Assembly: GCF_022539315.1 (NCBI RefSeq)
Contig: NC_066327.1
Coordinates: forward strand, 1,569,001-1,633,000
Direction: 5' to 3'
DNA length: 64,000 nt
Source of the DNA: Serinus canaria
Taxonomy: Eukaryota; Chordata; Aves; Passeriformes; Fringillidae
Of the stretch, positions 1 through 12,444 are shown in pieces. The notes under the pieces were generated by a model that did no database searches, had not been told where the DNA came from, and was given only the letters and a program-made list of their open reading frames with translations. Both the position numbers and the translations under genes were made by a program. The first letter of the stretch is position 1; each line of letters opens with the position of its first letter.

Positions 1-490
1 CGAGGTCCCTGGAGGGCTGCGTCCTGTTATGGCCAAAGAGGCCTGGAGGGGCTGGAGTGTGTCCAGGGAAGGGAATGGAGCTGGGAAGGGGCTGGAGCCC
101 CAGGAGAGGCTGAGGGAGCTGGGAAGGGGCTCAGCCTGGAGAAAAGGAGGCTCAGGGGGGACCTTGTGGCTCTGCACAACTCCTGCCAGGAGGGGACAGC
201 CTGAGGGTCGGGCTGTGCTCCAGGGAACAGGGACAGAAGGAGAGGGAACGGCCTCAGGCTGGGCCAGGACAGGCTCAGGGTGGGCACAGCAGGAATTTCC
301 CCATGGAAAGGGTGCTCAGGGATTGGGAGGGGCTGCCCAGGGGGGTTTGGAGTGCCCATCCCTGGAGGTGTCCCAGGAAGGGCTGGAAGTGGCACTGAAT
401 GCTCTGGCCTGGGGACAAGGAGGGGGTCAGGCACAGTTTGGACTCTATGCTCTGGGAGGGCTTTTCCAACCTCAGTGATTCTGAAATTCT
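1..490 (+). mobile_element. CR1 LINE 3' fragment, cut by window start
   Basis: The text runs through the typical avian CR1 3' region: a 'ggctgagggagctggg' block, then 'cagcctggagaaaaggaggctcag', then a decayed 3' UTR ending in 'cctcagtgattctgaaattct', the relic of the CR1 octamer tail. The same subfamily recurs inverted at 59,868-60,232, including the shared 'tttccccatggaaagggtg' segment. CR1 copies are normally 5'-truncated and dead. The open frames across this stretch, on both strands, have no conserved domain and are not genes. Confidence 0.85.
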
Positions 491-619
491 CCCCCTAGGG
501 CTCCACCCAGCCCCCAGGCTGCCTCAGAGGCTCTGGGAGCACCAGTGTGTCGCTGAGCAGCTTAACCAGCTCTTGCTGCGTGTGAGCAAGGCCCCATCCT
601 CACGCAGGGAGGGTACGAG

Positions 620-985
620 CAAGTGGAAATCAGGGCTTATGTTTGCCACTGATAAATGTATTAATCTTTAGAGCAGAATTTCAACTACAACCCTTTTCCA
701 GGCACCTCAGCGCTCCCTTATTTTGCAGACCTTGTAAGGGAATGTGATTTTGCCTTTTAACTGGAGTGTATCTTATGCTAAGCAGCGAGATTAAGCAGAG
801 GGATCCAAAAGAAGTTGCTGAATGGCAGAATTGCCTTTATAAATAACATTAATAATTTATCCGATCCAGGGGTTTTTTGGGTAAATGAAATACCTGCCTC
901 TGTATAAAGCCCACTGAATAGGAACACATCTCTGCTTTTATGAGGCTGGGATTAAAGAAGGGAAATGCTAAGGGGCTTATCTTCG
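620..985. other. Candidate conserved non-coding element (AT-rich island)
   Basis: An AT-rich island between GC-rich flanks, with homeobox-type ATTA/TAAT cores (for example near 660 and 848-858), a 'tttataaataacattaataa' stretch and no low-complexity decay. This texture is typical of vertebrate enhancer-like conserved elements, but conservation cannot be judged from one sequence. Low confidence by design. Confidence 0.25.
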
Positions 986-2099
986 CTTCAATTTGCAGCC
1001 CTTCCGGCTAATGGCAAACTCATTTAAGGAGCTGCTGTGTTTGTGCCAGCTCTGGCTTTGTTCTCGGTGCTGGAGCTTGGCTGCATTTCCCACCACGGCG
1101 CTGGGGAGAGCTGGGAGGAAGCACTTTGTTTTCCTGACCTCAGATTACCAGACAAAAGCCAGCAAGAATCGTTTTCCTCTGAGCCCTCCCTGCTCTGGGC
1201 TGGGCCGGACCCCCCGTGTGGAGAGGCTGGGGCTGGAGGAGCCCAAGGAGCATCTGTGAGAGTGTGCTGGGACACTGCCCCGAGTCCTCCTGCACCAACA
1301 GGCGTGAAATGGCAGCGGTCACCCTCCCCAAAGTCCACGAGCTGTCACTTCTCAGCTTTTCTTTCATGCCCGGTGAAAATCAATCACTTCAAAGTTCACT
1401 GAAGGTGAAGGCAACGTTTGCTTTCCATTCAGGGCTGAGACATCTTCAGGAGCAAACCTCTCCAAAGGGAGAATAGCAAAAATCAGCAGAAAAAAAAGCG
1501 CTCTGAATAATTCCAACTAGGCAAGGGAAAAGCAATTTGCTCCTAGTTATTCCTCAGACAAAAGTATGAATATAAAAAATCATCGGCTATTTACCCTGCC
1601 TGGACTGTTTGCATGAGGTTTGTGCCATTCCAGCTTTGCTTCACCGACCCTCAAAGACCTCATCACCAGATCCTCGAGGCATTTCAAGAAATCAAGGGGC
1701 TTGGGGGATTATTATTTTTTTTTTTTTTGCATTAACAGGGCCCAAAAGCAGAGAAAACAAAAGGGGTCCTAAATCTGACCCAAGCTGCTGCTTGTGTGTG
1801 CACTGACCTGGATCAGGCTCTGACTGACTCTACCAGCAAGAAAATTTTATCCAAAATAATGTTACAAGCTCTGTGCTTTGCATTCAGAGAGCGAGGCTGT
1901 GGCAGAGGCAGGTGGGAATTTACAATCTGCTTTAGCAAAAGCTCAGATTGTCTTTACTTGGGTGTTTAAAGGCAGTTTTATGTCACCCACGTCTGCTGCT
2001 GCCCAGGCGGGCCCGCAATCCCCAGAGCTGTGCTACTGCAGCGAGGAGAGGAAACAGAAAGGGAGATGAAGACCTCCTAAGCTTTATCAAACCCCACCA

Positions 2100-2290
2100 A
2101 AAAGTCAGGAGATTTGGGGATTATGGCGTGTAATTACATTACCTGGAGAAAAAAGTTGCCTGAGAATTTCCTGTCTTGTGCTGCCAGCGCTTTTCAGCCA
2201 TTAGTAACACACAACTTCCCATTGTCTTCTCCCGAGGCACAGATGGGCTAATTTTCAGCTACCTGATAATTACACATTGTTTGAAACTAT
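2100..2290. other. Candidate conserved non-coding element
   Basis: A compact AT-rich island ('ggcgtgtaattacattacc', 'cctgataattacacattg') with repeated TAATTA homeodomain-type cores in an otherwise GC-rich neighbourhood. Texture only; alignment to other birds is needed to support it. Confidence 0.25.
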
Positions 2291-4327
2291 ATCAAAAGCT
2301 TCCACTCCTGCCATCCTGCAGCAGCCATTCCTGAAGCTCCCCAAATCCCTGGCTAGGGCGGGCAGGAGTCCCCCATCCCTCAGTCCATCTGTCCCTCCAG
2401 CAGTGGAGCTCCAGAGCCTCCAGGCTCCCACTGAGGTTTCCCAGGCTGTTTTTGTAGGCATTTGCACCTTCTCCAAATGGGTTGGAGTCACTGAAGCTCC
2501 ACCAAAAGCATCTTCCCTGCTCCTTGCCAGCATGCCAGGTTAATATGGGATAATGCTACCTCAAGGTGGTTCTGCTGGAATGCCCAACAACAGGATGCTG
2601 ATGTTGTGGGGAAGTGAAGGATAAACCAACACGAGAGGCTAAAAATCAGCACAACAAAGGTTCAGTCTCCATTTTCCTGGGCAAAGCTGGGGATTGCCAG
2701 GCTGGAAAAAGGTAGGATGCAGAGGGATGGTGACAGCCCCTCCTCTAAAGCCAAGGGGGGGGCTGGAGAATCTCCTGGTCCCCTGATCCCTCCTCTTCAG
2801 GAGTAGTTTCTCTGCCAGTTTAGCTCTGATTGGATTTTGAGGGTGTTTTTTTTAAGTGGGAAAATGCAAAAGTCCTCCTCACTCCTGTGTTTGCTGCTCC
2901 CCATCAGCAGGTCCTCCTGTTCCCTTATCAAAGAAGGAAATTAAATGGGGTTGACATGACTGGTTCTTGACAAACCCATGTTCTTTGATTTTATTCATCC
3001 TTTTACAAGTTACTCATTTAAGCCTTTCCTCCAGCCTCTTTCAGGGAATTTAGACTAAGATGATTATTCAGATTTTTTCTAACCTTTCTTTTTTTTTTTA
3101 AATTTTAAGTATCCTCTTCAAAGAGAGGTGCTTCTCTCATCTCCAGGGACCTCTGCACCTTCATCAGTTTTGAAGATAACCACCAAGAGTTCAGTGTTCC
3201 AGGGTGTTTTTCATCAGATCCTCTCATTTTGAATACATCTGACACATCCAAATGGCTCCAAATTCCTTCCCTTCCTCTGGCCTTCCCCACAATTCCCCTC
3301 AAAGCTGTTTCATTATCTTTCATCCACAATTAACCTTTGGATAAAGACTGAAGCAATGGAGATGGGACAAATCCCTGCCTGGAATGCTCAGTCTGTTCTC
3401 CCTCCCCAGACATTCAGGGCCCTCCACATCTTCCTGTTCTTGTTTTACATCTGATTTATTTGTGGCCCCTTCTGGTTGCCTCCAAAACCTCCTGAGCAGC
3501 TCCCACTGTGGGAACCTGCATTATCCCTTTTTTTTCCCCCAGGAATGTGCCTGTTCCCACTCTCCACATGATTTTTTTCCAGCTCTCAGACGCTGCTGCT
3601 GCCATAATTCCACCTAATTATGCTCCTTATCAGCTTTCCCGGGAAGCAGTTTGTTGTTGTGCACCATCTTTGGTGTCTTCTGGGAGCTGCCAGTTCTCCT
3701 GCGTTTCCTTCTTGCACATTCCCATCCAGGAAAGCTCCTCCAGCACATCCCTGATCTCTGGCAGCTGCTCATTATTTTGTTATTTCTATCATCCTGCCTC
3801 ACTGTGCTGCTGGGAAGAGACGCTCAGGTGATCCAAAGCTTCTCCTCTTCCCAAATCTCTTGGGATGTGAGTTAAGGACTGGCCTGATAACACTGCAAAA
3901 CTGAGGGGAGGGGATGGCTGAAAGCTCCTGAAATCCTGGTGGTGACCCTGAGAGGGAAAGGTGTTCCCTGGAGGAAAGAGATCCAGAATTGGCCGATTTT
4001 TCCATGTTGGATCGCGTGTGAGAAGTGCCAGAGCCTGGCATCTCCTGTTGTTCTCCCTGCACATGGGATGGGATGGGATGGAAAAGCAGCTCTGCCCATG
4101 CCCTGGATCTTTAGGACCTTCACATCCTCAGCTCAAGAGACCCAAGGTGTCCCCACCTCCACATCCCCATTTTTGGGGTCCCTGCCTCACGCTCCTGAGG
4201 TTTCCACACTGGCCCAAACATTTATTCGTCTCTCCTGTGGCCACTTGGAGTCAAGAGCCACTGGAAAGGCGTCTCCTGGAGGGAGGAGTTCCAGGTGTCC
4301 TGAGGATGTCACACGCTGGGCTCTGGG

Positions 4328-4559
4328 TGTGATTTAGTCTCAGGTTTAACGGGTGTGATTCAGTCTCAGGTTTAACGGGTGTGATTCAGTCTCAGGTTTA
4401 ATAAGTGTGATTTAGTCTCAGGTTTAACGGGTGTGATTCAGTCTCAGGTTTAACAGGTGTGATTCAGTCTCAGGTTTAACGGGTGTGATTCAGTCTCAGG
4501 TTTAACGGGTGTGATTCAGTCTCAGGTTTAACGGGTGTGATTTAGTCTCAGGTTTAACG
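4328..4559. repeat. 26-bp tandem array, about 9 copies
   Basis: The unit 'tgtgattcagtctcaggttt' + 'aacggg' repeats head-to-tail about 8.9 times. Copies differ at few positions: 'gattt' versus 'gattc', and 'aacggg', 'aataag' or 'aacagg' at the end. The high homogeneity points to recent expansion or ongoing homogenisation. There are no variable spacers between copies, so this is a minisatellite and not a CRISPR array. Confidence 0.95.
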
Positions 4560-4935
4560 AACGCTCTCCCTCTCGCTCGCTCGCCTCGAGTAACGAAGCA
4601 GCGAGATAAAAGGCAGGGCCATGGAAGGTTGTCAAAAAATGACTTGCAAATTAACGTGAGGACAAAGTGTGTGAGTTAATATCGTCTAAAGACCCTTGAA
4701 AGCGGCGCTGGCGTGTGCACCCTCCAAGCACCGACGTTCCCAGGCACAGCTACACTGGTAAGCCAAGCCCAGGGGGCTTGATTAACAGGAAATTTTCAGA
4801 ATGCCAATTAGAGCAAAGTTTACCGAACAAATTGTTTGCACTTGTACCCTAGAACCATCATGAATTTTAATTCTGCATGGATTTATGTGGCTGAAACAAT
4901 AATTAAAGATACATGAACGCCTCACGTTCAGGAGA
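4560..4935. other. Candidate conserved non-coding element next to the 26-bp array
   Basis: Directly after the minisatellite the sequence becomes complex and partly AT-rich, with several CpGs ('ctcgctcgctcgcctcgagt') and then homeodomain-like cores ('gcttgattaacagg', 'caattagagcaaag', 'aataattaaagatac'). No reading frame is convincing. This is one of the better-looking regulatory-type islands in the window, judged only by texture. Confidence 0.3.
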
Positions 4936-5283
4936 ATCCCCCAGGGTTGTGCTGGAGTTTTGGGTGGGGAAGGGGGTGAGAAGCCTGTTTGGGCAGGAGC
5001 TGTTTTCTCCTGGGGGACATGGGGTGGAGAAGGCTTTTCCCTATGGGAATGAGCAGTTTTCCAAGTACTGAGCTCCCACATTTGTGCTGTGTTTTGTCTT
5101 TGATTTATTTTTTCTCTCTTTTTTATTCCTTCATTTCTGTAACCTGGCAAAGAATGATGCATGAGATGTTTTCCCAATAAACAGTGGCTTGTCTTTTCCT
5201 GCCTCCCACTTTTGGAGGCTGTAGGATCTTAAATCAGCTCCTTGTCTCCCCCAGAACTGGAGCCTTGCCCCTTCCTGCAGCCT

Positions 5284-5570
5284 GGGAAGGTACAGAGGAA
5301 TCCCTTTTCTCCTTATCCCTGGTCCTGCACTTCCAGGTTTGGATATGGGGGAAAGGCAAATGGGGATGGATCTTTTTTCTCCTTGTCCCTGCTCAGCCAG
5401 TCCCAGGGTTGGATGTGGAGGAAAGGCAAATGGGGCTCCCTTTTCTCCTTGTCCCTGCTCAGCCACTTCCAGGTTTGGATGTGGGGAGCAGGTAAATGGG
5501 GATGGATCCCTTTACTCCTGATCCCTGGGTCCTGCTCAGCCATTCCCAGGTTTGGATGTGGGAGAAAGGC
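5284..5570. repeat. Degenerate 65-77 bp tandem repeat, about 4 copies
   Basis: Repeated blocks each contain 'ggtttggatgtggg', 'aaaggcaaatggggatgga', 'ctccttgtccctgctcagcca' and 'ttccca'. Unit length drifts between about 65 and 77 bp through indels. Several frames stay open across it on both strands, which explains the spurious open frames of about 100-135 codons here. Confidence 0.85.
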
Positions 5571-6375
5571 CTGGAATGCACAGGGAGCAGCTTTGCCCCC
5601 AGGAGAAGTCACGAGCAGCGGTGTGGTGTCAATGTGTGTCTTCATTTGAATTCCTCTCCCCCTCTCCTGGTTGCTGGTAAATAAGTTACACATATTTTTA
5701 GAAGAAGTTATTTTCTGTCACTGCACTTTTAAATGTCAAGCTCCTGGAGAGGAGTCTTTGAGAGAATTTAAGGTCAGTCAGGCTTTAAGGAAGAAATACA
5801 GGTAGGGAAGAGCAGCAGTGGTCGGGCTTTGGTCCAGCCTAAGCCTGGCTGTGGTTTAAATGCTGGGCAAGCTGGAGCATCCCACACAGAGGTGGCAGCC
5901 AAGGGCACAGCTCTCCTGCCCCTCAGTTATGGAAAAGTGGAAAACTTTGACCAAAAAACACTGGATGAAAGTTCTGTGCTGTGTTGGTTGAGGAGCACTG
6001 ATGAATAATTCATCCCCTCAAAGGTCTGTTTACAAATGATTAATTAACCTTACGAGAAGTTGTCCTCATTGGCAACATCCACTGTCCTGAGCAGTTTCAT
6101 CATGGCTGCATGGGCTGCTGAAGCACGATTATTTGGGAAAAGGCTCGAGGAACCTCTGGGCAGATGGAGAGGGGCCAGCACCAGCCATGGGGGTCACAGC
6201 GGCTCCTCAGGCTTTGCTGGGCCCCTGTGGGCTAAACCAGGCTCAGGCACTGCTGGACCTGCTGAGGTGTGGCTGGGAAGGTGCTGGAATCACACAGAGG
6301 ACAGTTCAGCGTTTGTTTTCCTGCTTCCATGTGGGAGTGGGGCTCTCCTGGCGGGAACGCCCCGGAGCTCCCGCT
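5571..6375. other. Unique non-coding stretch
   Basis: Contains an AT-rich part (5,680-6,060, with 'aatgattaattaaccttacg') followed by GC-rich sequence. No exon, RNA gene or known repeat recognised. Confidence 0.5.
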
Positions 6376-6443
6376 GGGCCTGATGGCTGTGGGGCCTGAT
6401 GGCTGTGGGGCCTGATGGCTGTGGGGCCTGATGGCTGTGGGGC
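6376..6443. repeat. 16-bp tandem repeat, about 4 copies
   Basis: Four near-perfect head-to-tail copies of 'gggcctgatggctgtg'. A short GC-rich minisatellite seed with nothing coding around it. Confidence 0.9.
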
Positions 6444-7279
6444 CCTGCCTGGGCCGGCGTGCCAGGGCTCGCTGCATTCCTTACCTGCCATTTCTCCTGT
6501 GCATTCATCGACAAAGTGCTCCTTAAAAGCTCCCCCAGTGTCTGGAGTCATTCTGGGCTGATGCCTGGATGCCTGCGGTGAGCAGAGTCTCTGCTGGAGC
6601 TGCCTGGGCTCAGCAGGGTCCCGAGAAGCTGCGGCTGCTGGGCACCCCCTCCCCTCTGCCCCCGGCTCAGGCTCCAGCACTGCCAGGGTCACCTCTGATG
6701 CTGATGTGGATTTATTTAAGTTAATGGATGTGTTTTATTGTGGCAGGGGCAATGGCTGAAGGCTGGGCCCCCTCAGGACCTCGCCCAGGACAAGTGCGTG
6801 GAAATTTTGTCTATATCAGAAAATTGCTGTTCCTCCAGCTCCTTCTTCTTCCTTCCCCTCCCAAAATCAGCAGGACAATGGGTTCTTGCACTAAAACCAA
6901 TTTACCCTCTCCCCTGACACAGCTCCTACATTGCACAAAGTTAAGTTGATTCATTCTTGCCTTTTTTAATCCATAAAGTGGCAAAAGCAGCACAGTCACA
7001 CCTGAGTGCTCCCTGTCCTCAACTGGGGGAGGTTTCCCAAATGTTTCAGCTCAACTCCACTGTTTCCAGGAGCAGAGGGATCACAGAAAGCACAGGAGGG
7101 GTCTGGGGGAGAGCACCACAAAGATTCACACTCTGAGCAGTTGGGTTTAGCTTTGTTAAGCGGGGCTGGACACCAGAAGGGGCATCTGAAGTGCTGCTTT
7201 GGTGGGGTGGGGAGCCTAAGCTGGGTTCAGTGACTCATACTGGTCATACTGGTCACTGAACTGGGAATTTGGGGTTCAC
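6444..7279. other. Unique non-coding stretch
   Basis: GC-rich to mixed sequence with no supported gene or repeat. Small local repetition occurs near 7,236-7,258 ('catactggtcatactggtca'). Confidence 0.5.
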
Positions 7280-7530
7280 ATTAAAAGGGAAAATTAGGTT
7301 GGATATATGGGAATTAGGAATTGTTCCCTGGCAGGGTGGGCAGGCCCTGGCACAGGGTGCACAGAGCAGCTGGGGCTGCCCCTGGATCCCTGGCAGTGAC
7401 CAAGGCCAGGCTGGACAGGGCTTGGAGCACCTGGGACAGTGGAAGGTGTTCCTGCCATGACAGGGGGTGGGATGAGATGATTTTAAAGGTCCCTCCCAAT
7501 CCAAACCATTCTGGGAGTCCCTGATTCTGC
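7280..7530 (+). mobile_element. CR1 LINE 3' end
   Basis: Carries the passerine-type CR1 3' core: 'ggaattgttccctggcaggg', 'cagctggggctgcccctgga', 'gtgaccaaggccaggctgga' and a final 'ccaatccaaaccattctggg'. The ending on ATTCTG shows that it is the genuine 3' terminus. 5'-truncated and non-coding. Confidence 0.93.
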
Positions 7531-10500
7531 ACAAACATCTGTGGAACACTGATGGACCCTCTGGATTCAGCCCAGAAATGATGGAGAACCCATGCACAGC
7601 TTGATCTCGCCACTCAGCTGCCAAACCACCAAGTTTTTCCCACCTGTCTGCTCCTCTCCCACATCTCCTGGCTGCCAATCTCTGCAAAATCCCTCCCAAA
7701 CTGCTGGAACTGGGAGCAGTGGGCTCCTGGGGACCATCCAAGTGACACCGGAGTTGCAGCACCCGCTGTGTCAGCTCTGCCTGGTGTTCCTCCAGCTCAG
7801 GCATCTCCTGGAGCTCCAGCTTTAATCCCCACATTTCTGCATTTGTAGGGGTTTTTTTTAGAAGCATGAAAATGATTTACAACATTTCACATTGCATTTT
7901 TTTTAATCCCTTGAAATGAAAACAAATCTTTTCCCGACTTCGCTCGATTTCGAGGCCTCGCTTTTGTTTGGCTCTTGCCGAAAAAAAACCTATGGGTGGG
8001 AGAAACTCCTAAAATCCCCAACCACTGGAAAGAAAATTGGTATTTTTCCAAGTTAAGTACTCTGACAGAGCGAACATACATGTTTAATTTGAAAATGTTG
8101 ATTCCAAATGGATTTTTGTTTAAAAAAAGCTTTCCTCAAGCAAGTCAATATTTGTAATCAAATTGAAATTTCCTCTGGGAATTATTTATTTTCATGATGT
8201 CTAATTTTTGCAAGGAAAAATTCTATGCAGGAAGGGTTTAAGGCGCTTTAAAGCAGCTTTAGGAATCTGGGAGATGGGAGGGGGCTGGGAAATCCCACTC
8301 AGGCTGAGCCCACTTGCCTTTGATGAGAGTGAGCTGATGAAAGAGTTTAAAGTGACTCTTTCTTCTTTGAAAAGAGAAACGAGTGAGCAGGAGGAAAGGG
8401 GAGGAATTGGAAGGGAGGAGACATCGAACACCAGTTCCCTCCCGATCCCCTCCTTTATATTCCTCAAAAATCAAGAATAAAAAAGTCCATGTGGCTCTGG
8501 GATTCCCTTTGGAAATGTTGGACAGCAAAGTGAGGGACCTGAGCTGGACTTGCGGGGTTCCTCCATGGCCAGAGGGGACAAGGGGCACTCTGGGGAGGTG
8601 TGGAGCTCCCCTGCCCCCACCTGGCACCTGCTGCAGGAGATCCATTGTGCAAAGAGTTCATCTGCCTCAAACAGATGAGCTGTGGGTGGCAGATCCATGG
8701 CCACCACAGGTCCATGTCCACCACCAGTCTGTGTCCACCACAGACAGATTCCTGTTCTTTTGGGAAAATTGTCCTTGCACAACCTCAATATGATTCTCCT
8801 GCAGAATCTCTGTCCATTTTAGAGCAACAGTTGGGGTTAATGATGTGCATAATTTACAGTATTATTATGCCTTTTATTTATTTTTATTATTATAAATTGC
8901 CTGCTTTCATGTTTCTCTTCATGATGATGCTCTGGGAACGTGATGGAGTGGTAGGAAAACAACCAGAGAGCCCTGCAGTGTCAGCCTGGAGCCCAGAGAC
9001 AGCATTCCTGAGCTCCAGACACTCCCAGGAGCAAGGTACTGGGGCAGATCCACACCCAGCCTGAAGCTTTATTGGGAATAGAAACAAGGGAATTCAGGGT
9101 TTCTTTGCCCTCCAAGAAAGAGGCAGGACCAGCCCCCAGCATCTCCTGACACTGCTCCTTCACCTGCAGCCATGGCTGAGGGTTTTGGGGACCTCTTCCA
9201 AAGAGCAGGGTTTCCCTCCTCGTCCCCAGTCTGAACCCAAGGAGATGGAGAGGGATTTTCTCCAGATTTGCTGTAGCTGGAGGGGGATAAGGAGACCCCA
9301 AGCTGTGGTGGCTGCAGGCACAGCTCCTGGGGCATCATGGGTGTCTGCTCACCACCATCCTCAAAGCTTTTCAAACATGCCCTGATTGCTTTCCAGCTCA
9401 AACTATTCCCCACCTTCCCAATCTTGCTGGTTCACCCCTTTTCCCATGGATGGGGTGAACTGATGACCAAACAAAAGCCTTTGTCATCCACCAGGCCCTG
9501 CTTTTGTTGCTCTGCCCAAACACAATCCCTGCCTGGGTTTGGATACCTGTGGGGAAAGGCCCTGCTGAAAACACTCAGGAACTGGCAGGACTATAGTCAG
9601 AATGATTGGGGTGATTAATTTGGAGTTGTTGAAGACTCTTTTAAAAGATGCCCTAAATGTGTTCCTAAAACCCATGCTGATCACAGAAGCAATGAAGAAA
9701 TGCACCTTGATGAGATAAAAGGTGAAAGAAGCAATAAAACCAAATAAAGCAACCTATATAAGAAATGGGATAAGAGCAAGCTGACAGCAACAATCACTGG
9801 GTAGAAAAGAAGGGATGCAAACAGGGCTTGACAAGAACCTGAGCTGGGAAAGGAGCCTCAGTGGAGATGGAGAGGTGGTTTCCCAATCCAGTGTTTGGAT
9901 TCCCAGGTGTCCTGGCAATTCCTGCAAGGAGGGAGCACAGCAGGGCTGCTCCAGAGGGTCTGTGGTGGTTATTTTAAATGGAGAATTCCTGGTTTGGACA
10001 CTACTGAAATGGAAATACTCCTGCCTCCCCTCAGACAGGGATTTTAAAAATGAATCTGAAATCCAAAGACTGGAAACCAAACTCTTCAGCTGGAAAGGCT
10101 TCTGATCCTTCTGCTTTAGCTCTGCTCTCACTTCCAAGTACATGGAAAAATACCTTGTGGTGTTTTCCTGTTATCCAAAGCACTGACTTCCCCGGCAGGA
10201 CCTAAACCTGTGGTTTTCAGTGTTTCAGGAACAAATCCAGCATTTCCCAGGGCTGGAAACACGCTGGGAACATGCAGGACCATCGTGGCTGCTGAAAATC
10301 CCCTCCTCCAGGTGCCTGGGAGCTTTGGCTGCACATGCACAACCAGCCAGACACCATGGAAAAGAGATGGGAGAAATTCCTGCTGCTTCAGGGCTCTGTC
10401 CATAAAATGGGGTTTTCCTGCTTGTATTAAATAGTTTTGCTCTATCTGAAGTTTGGATCCAGGTTTCTCCAGCCTGGAAGCTGGGAAAGGCTTGGCTGGA

Positions 10501-11991
10501 GGTTCAGGGTCTCCTGTTTCCAGCCCTGGGTGGAAAGGATCCCTGGGTGGGAAGGATCCTCCTCAAACAGCCAAAATCCCAGGAAGCTTCAGCCTCTGCT
10601 GACACTGGCACAGAAAGCAGGAAAACACGGACTTCCAGGGGGAGATGCAACCACAGGGACCAAAATCCCATCAAACCTGACCTGTGATGAACTGCAGCCT
10701 CCACACTCTCAAACAGCCCCTGCTCAATGCTGGCACTGCAATCGTTTCCCTCAGAGGGCTGGAGGAGCAGCAATGCCTGCAGGTCCCAGAGATGTTTCAC
10801 TCCCAGGATTTCTGTGCCTTTTCCCACCTGCAAACCCCATGGGGAGAGCCCAGAACTGGGGGTTTGGGGTTATCAGACCACCTGAACCTTCTCAATTAGA
10901 GAAAATCCACAGTGAGACAGAAAGAAATGATCTTTCCCAGTGGGATGGACCTTTCCCTCAGGTTGGTTTTCAATCTTGGAACCCCCCAAGGAAAAGCCTC
11001 CAGGAAAAGCCTTCCCTGCCTTTGGAGCAGGGCAGATACCCAAGGGAATAAACACTGAGTTAGAAATAATGGGAAATCTTGGGGGAAAAAATAATCTGAG
11101 GTTCATGATAACCACAAAGGAAGCAATGGGAGCTTCTTTGCAGGATTCCTCACCTCCCAAGCCAAGGATTTCACCAGACCTCAGCCCTGTTCAGCACTAC
11201 AAATGTATCAACAATTTATTACCTTCTCCCTGGATTACTCCAAGCTTTTCAGAACCAGTCTAAAGCACAGGCAAATCCATTAAAAAATTGATTCCTTGTA
11301 TTTCTTTATACCTCAGACTTGAGTCCCTTCTCTGTTAAACCCTGACTGCAGCAAATTCACCTTTGCCTTTCCACTCCCCAGCAAGGTGTTACTGACATTT
11401 TTGGGATGTATCCCTCATCCTGCCCTTGAGTGTCCTGGAGCCAAGGGGTGGGAGATGCAGCTGCAGCTCCTGGGAATGGGGGGATAAAGTTCCTCCTGCC
11501 TCCAGCCCGGGACTGCTGTCAGCACTTCCAGACAGGCAGATTGTCCTTGGCTCCACCTGCACCCCATACCCCAGGCTGTGGGGTGCTGGGGCTCATGCTG
11601 GACTGAAGCTCCTTCTGCCAAATCCGAGCCTGGAGCAGAGCTCCTCTTGCTCTGGGGTTTATCCAGAGCTGTGGCAGAAGCTGCAGTTTCCCATCCCAAC
11701 TCCACAACCTGAGATCTGCCTCCTTTGGTGCTTCAAATCCAGCAAACGGGAAGCACAGCCAGAGGTGGTTCAGGCTGGATCAGGCACTAAACTGTTCCCA
11801 AAAATCTGAAAGCAGCCTACAACAGTCACCACTGCCAAACACCTTGAAAATCATGGAATTTCACACGGGTCCTGAGCAGCAGGAGCAGAGGACACAGTGC
11901 TCCCAGCTTAAAGCTCCCTCCTGCAGCCCTGGCTTTGCCCTGGGGGTGTTTGATGGCCCTCCAGCCATCCCCACCATTCCAGGGTGTTCAG
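7531..11991. other. Long unique non-coding stretch
   Basis: About 4.5 kb with no recognised gene or repeat family. AT-rich parts lie at 7,850-8,200 and 8,800-8,930. Around 9,690-9,790 there is a purine-rich, A-rich stretch with two AATAAA hexamers, but no open frame ends there that would make a transcript end convincing. Open frames up to about 200 codons (10,437-11,051) lack recognisable domains. Confidence 0.5.
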
Positions 11992-12070
11992 TTCCATTCC
12001 ATTCCATTCCATTCCATTCCATTCCATTCCATTCCATTCCATTCCATTCCATTCCATTCCATTCCATTCC
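11992..12070. repeat. (ATTCC)n microsatellite, about 16 copies
   Basis: An uninterrupted pentamer array following 'gggtgttcag'. The GGAAT/ATTCC motif is a common vertebrate simple repeat. Perfect repetition suggests it is length-polymorphic. It creates artificial open frames of Ser-Ile-Pro-Phe-His type on one strand and Glu-Trp-Asn-Gly-Met type on the other. Confidence 0.97.
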
Positions 12071-12444
12071 TGCCAGGCACTGCTGTGCAAAGCCCTGGGA
12101 ACACAGGGCAGCAATGCCAAATCCTCCAGCCCCAGGGTGTGCTGCCAGCAGGGTCAATCCCTTCTCCAGCAGATCAGGGACCTTCCAGGCCAGGTCACTG
12201 CACAACTGGGCTGGGATTAAGCAAAGCTTTGATAACTTCTGGGAGCTGGGCTCCAGCTGATCCCACTGAGGTTGTCACAGGAAGGTCCAGGATTGCAAAA
12301 TGTTCCTTCCCACCCAGATAAGCTCCCAACACAGCAAATCCTGCCAGCAATTTCTCATCCCTCTCCTGGAGCAAAGCATTCCCAGCCTGGCCAAGGAATG
12401 ATGGAAGTGCTGTTCTTAGAGGAAGGACATGCTTGGAAAAGAGA
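12071..12444. other. Unique spacer between microsatellite and CR1
   Basis: Short complex sequence without a gene or repeat that I can identify. Confidence 0.45.

Larger units (their letters stand above)
491..4327. other. Unique non-coding stretch, no gene seen
   Basis: Mixed AT-rich and moderately GC-rich sequence without a convincing coding frame or a repeat family I recognise. It holds short homopolymer runs (T run near 1,712-1,728; T/A run near 3,087-3,103). The part near 3,380-3,880 is pyrimidine-rich on the plus strand. I see no splice-bounded exon with a recognisable protein. Confidence 0.55.

Noticed and set aside
4328..4559. Regular 26-bp repeats resembling a CRISPR array
   Set aside because: No unique spacers between repeats, and the genomic context is vertebrate; it is a minisatellite.
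9690..9790. AATAAA hexamers suggesting a transcript end
   Set aside because: The region is A-rich so such hexamers arise by chance, and no exon leads to them.
11992..12070. ATTCC array as centromeric-type satellite
   Set aside because: Only about 79 bp long and isolated; a microsatellite, not a satellite block.
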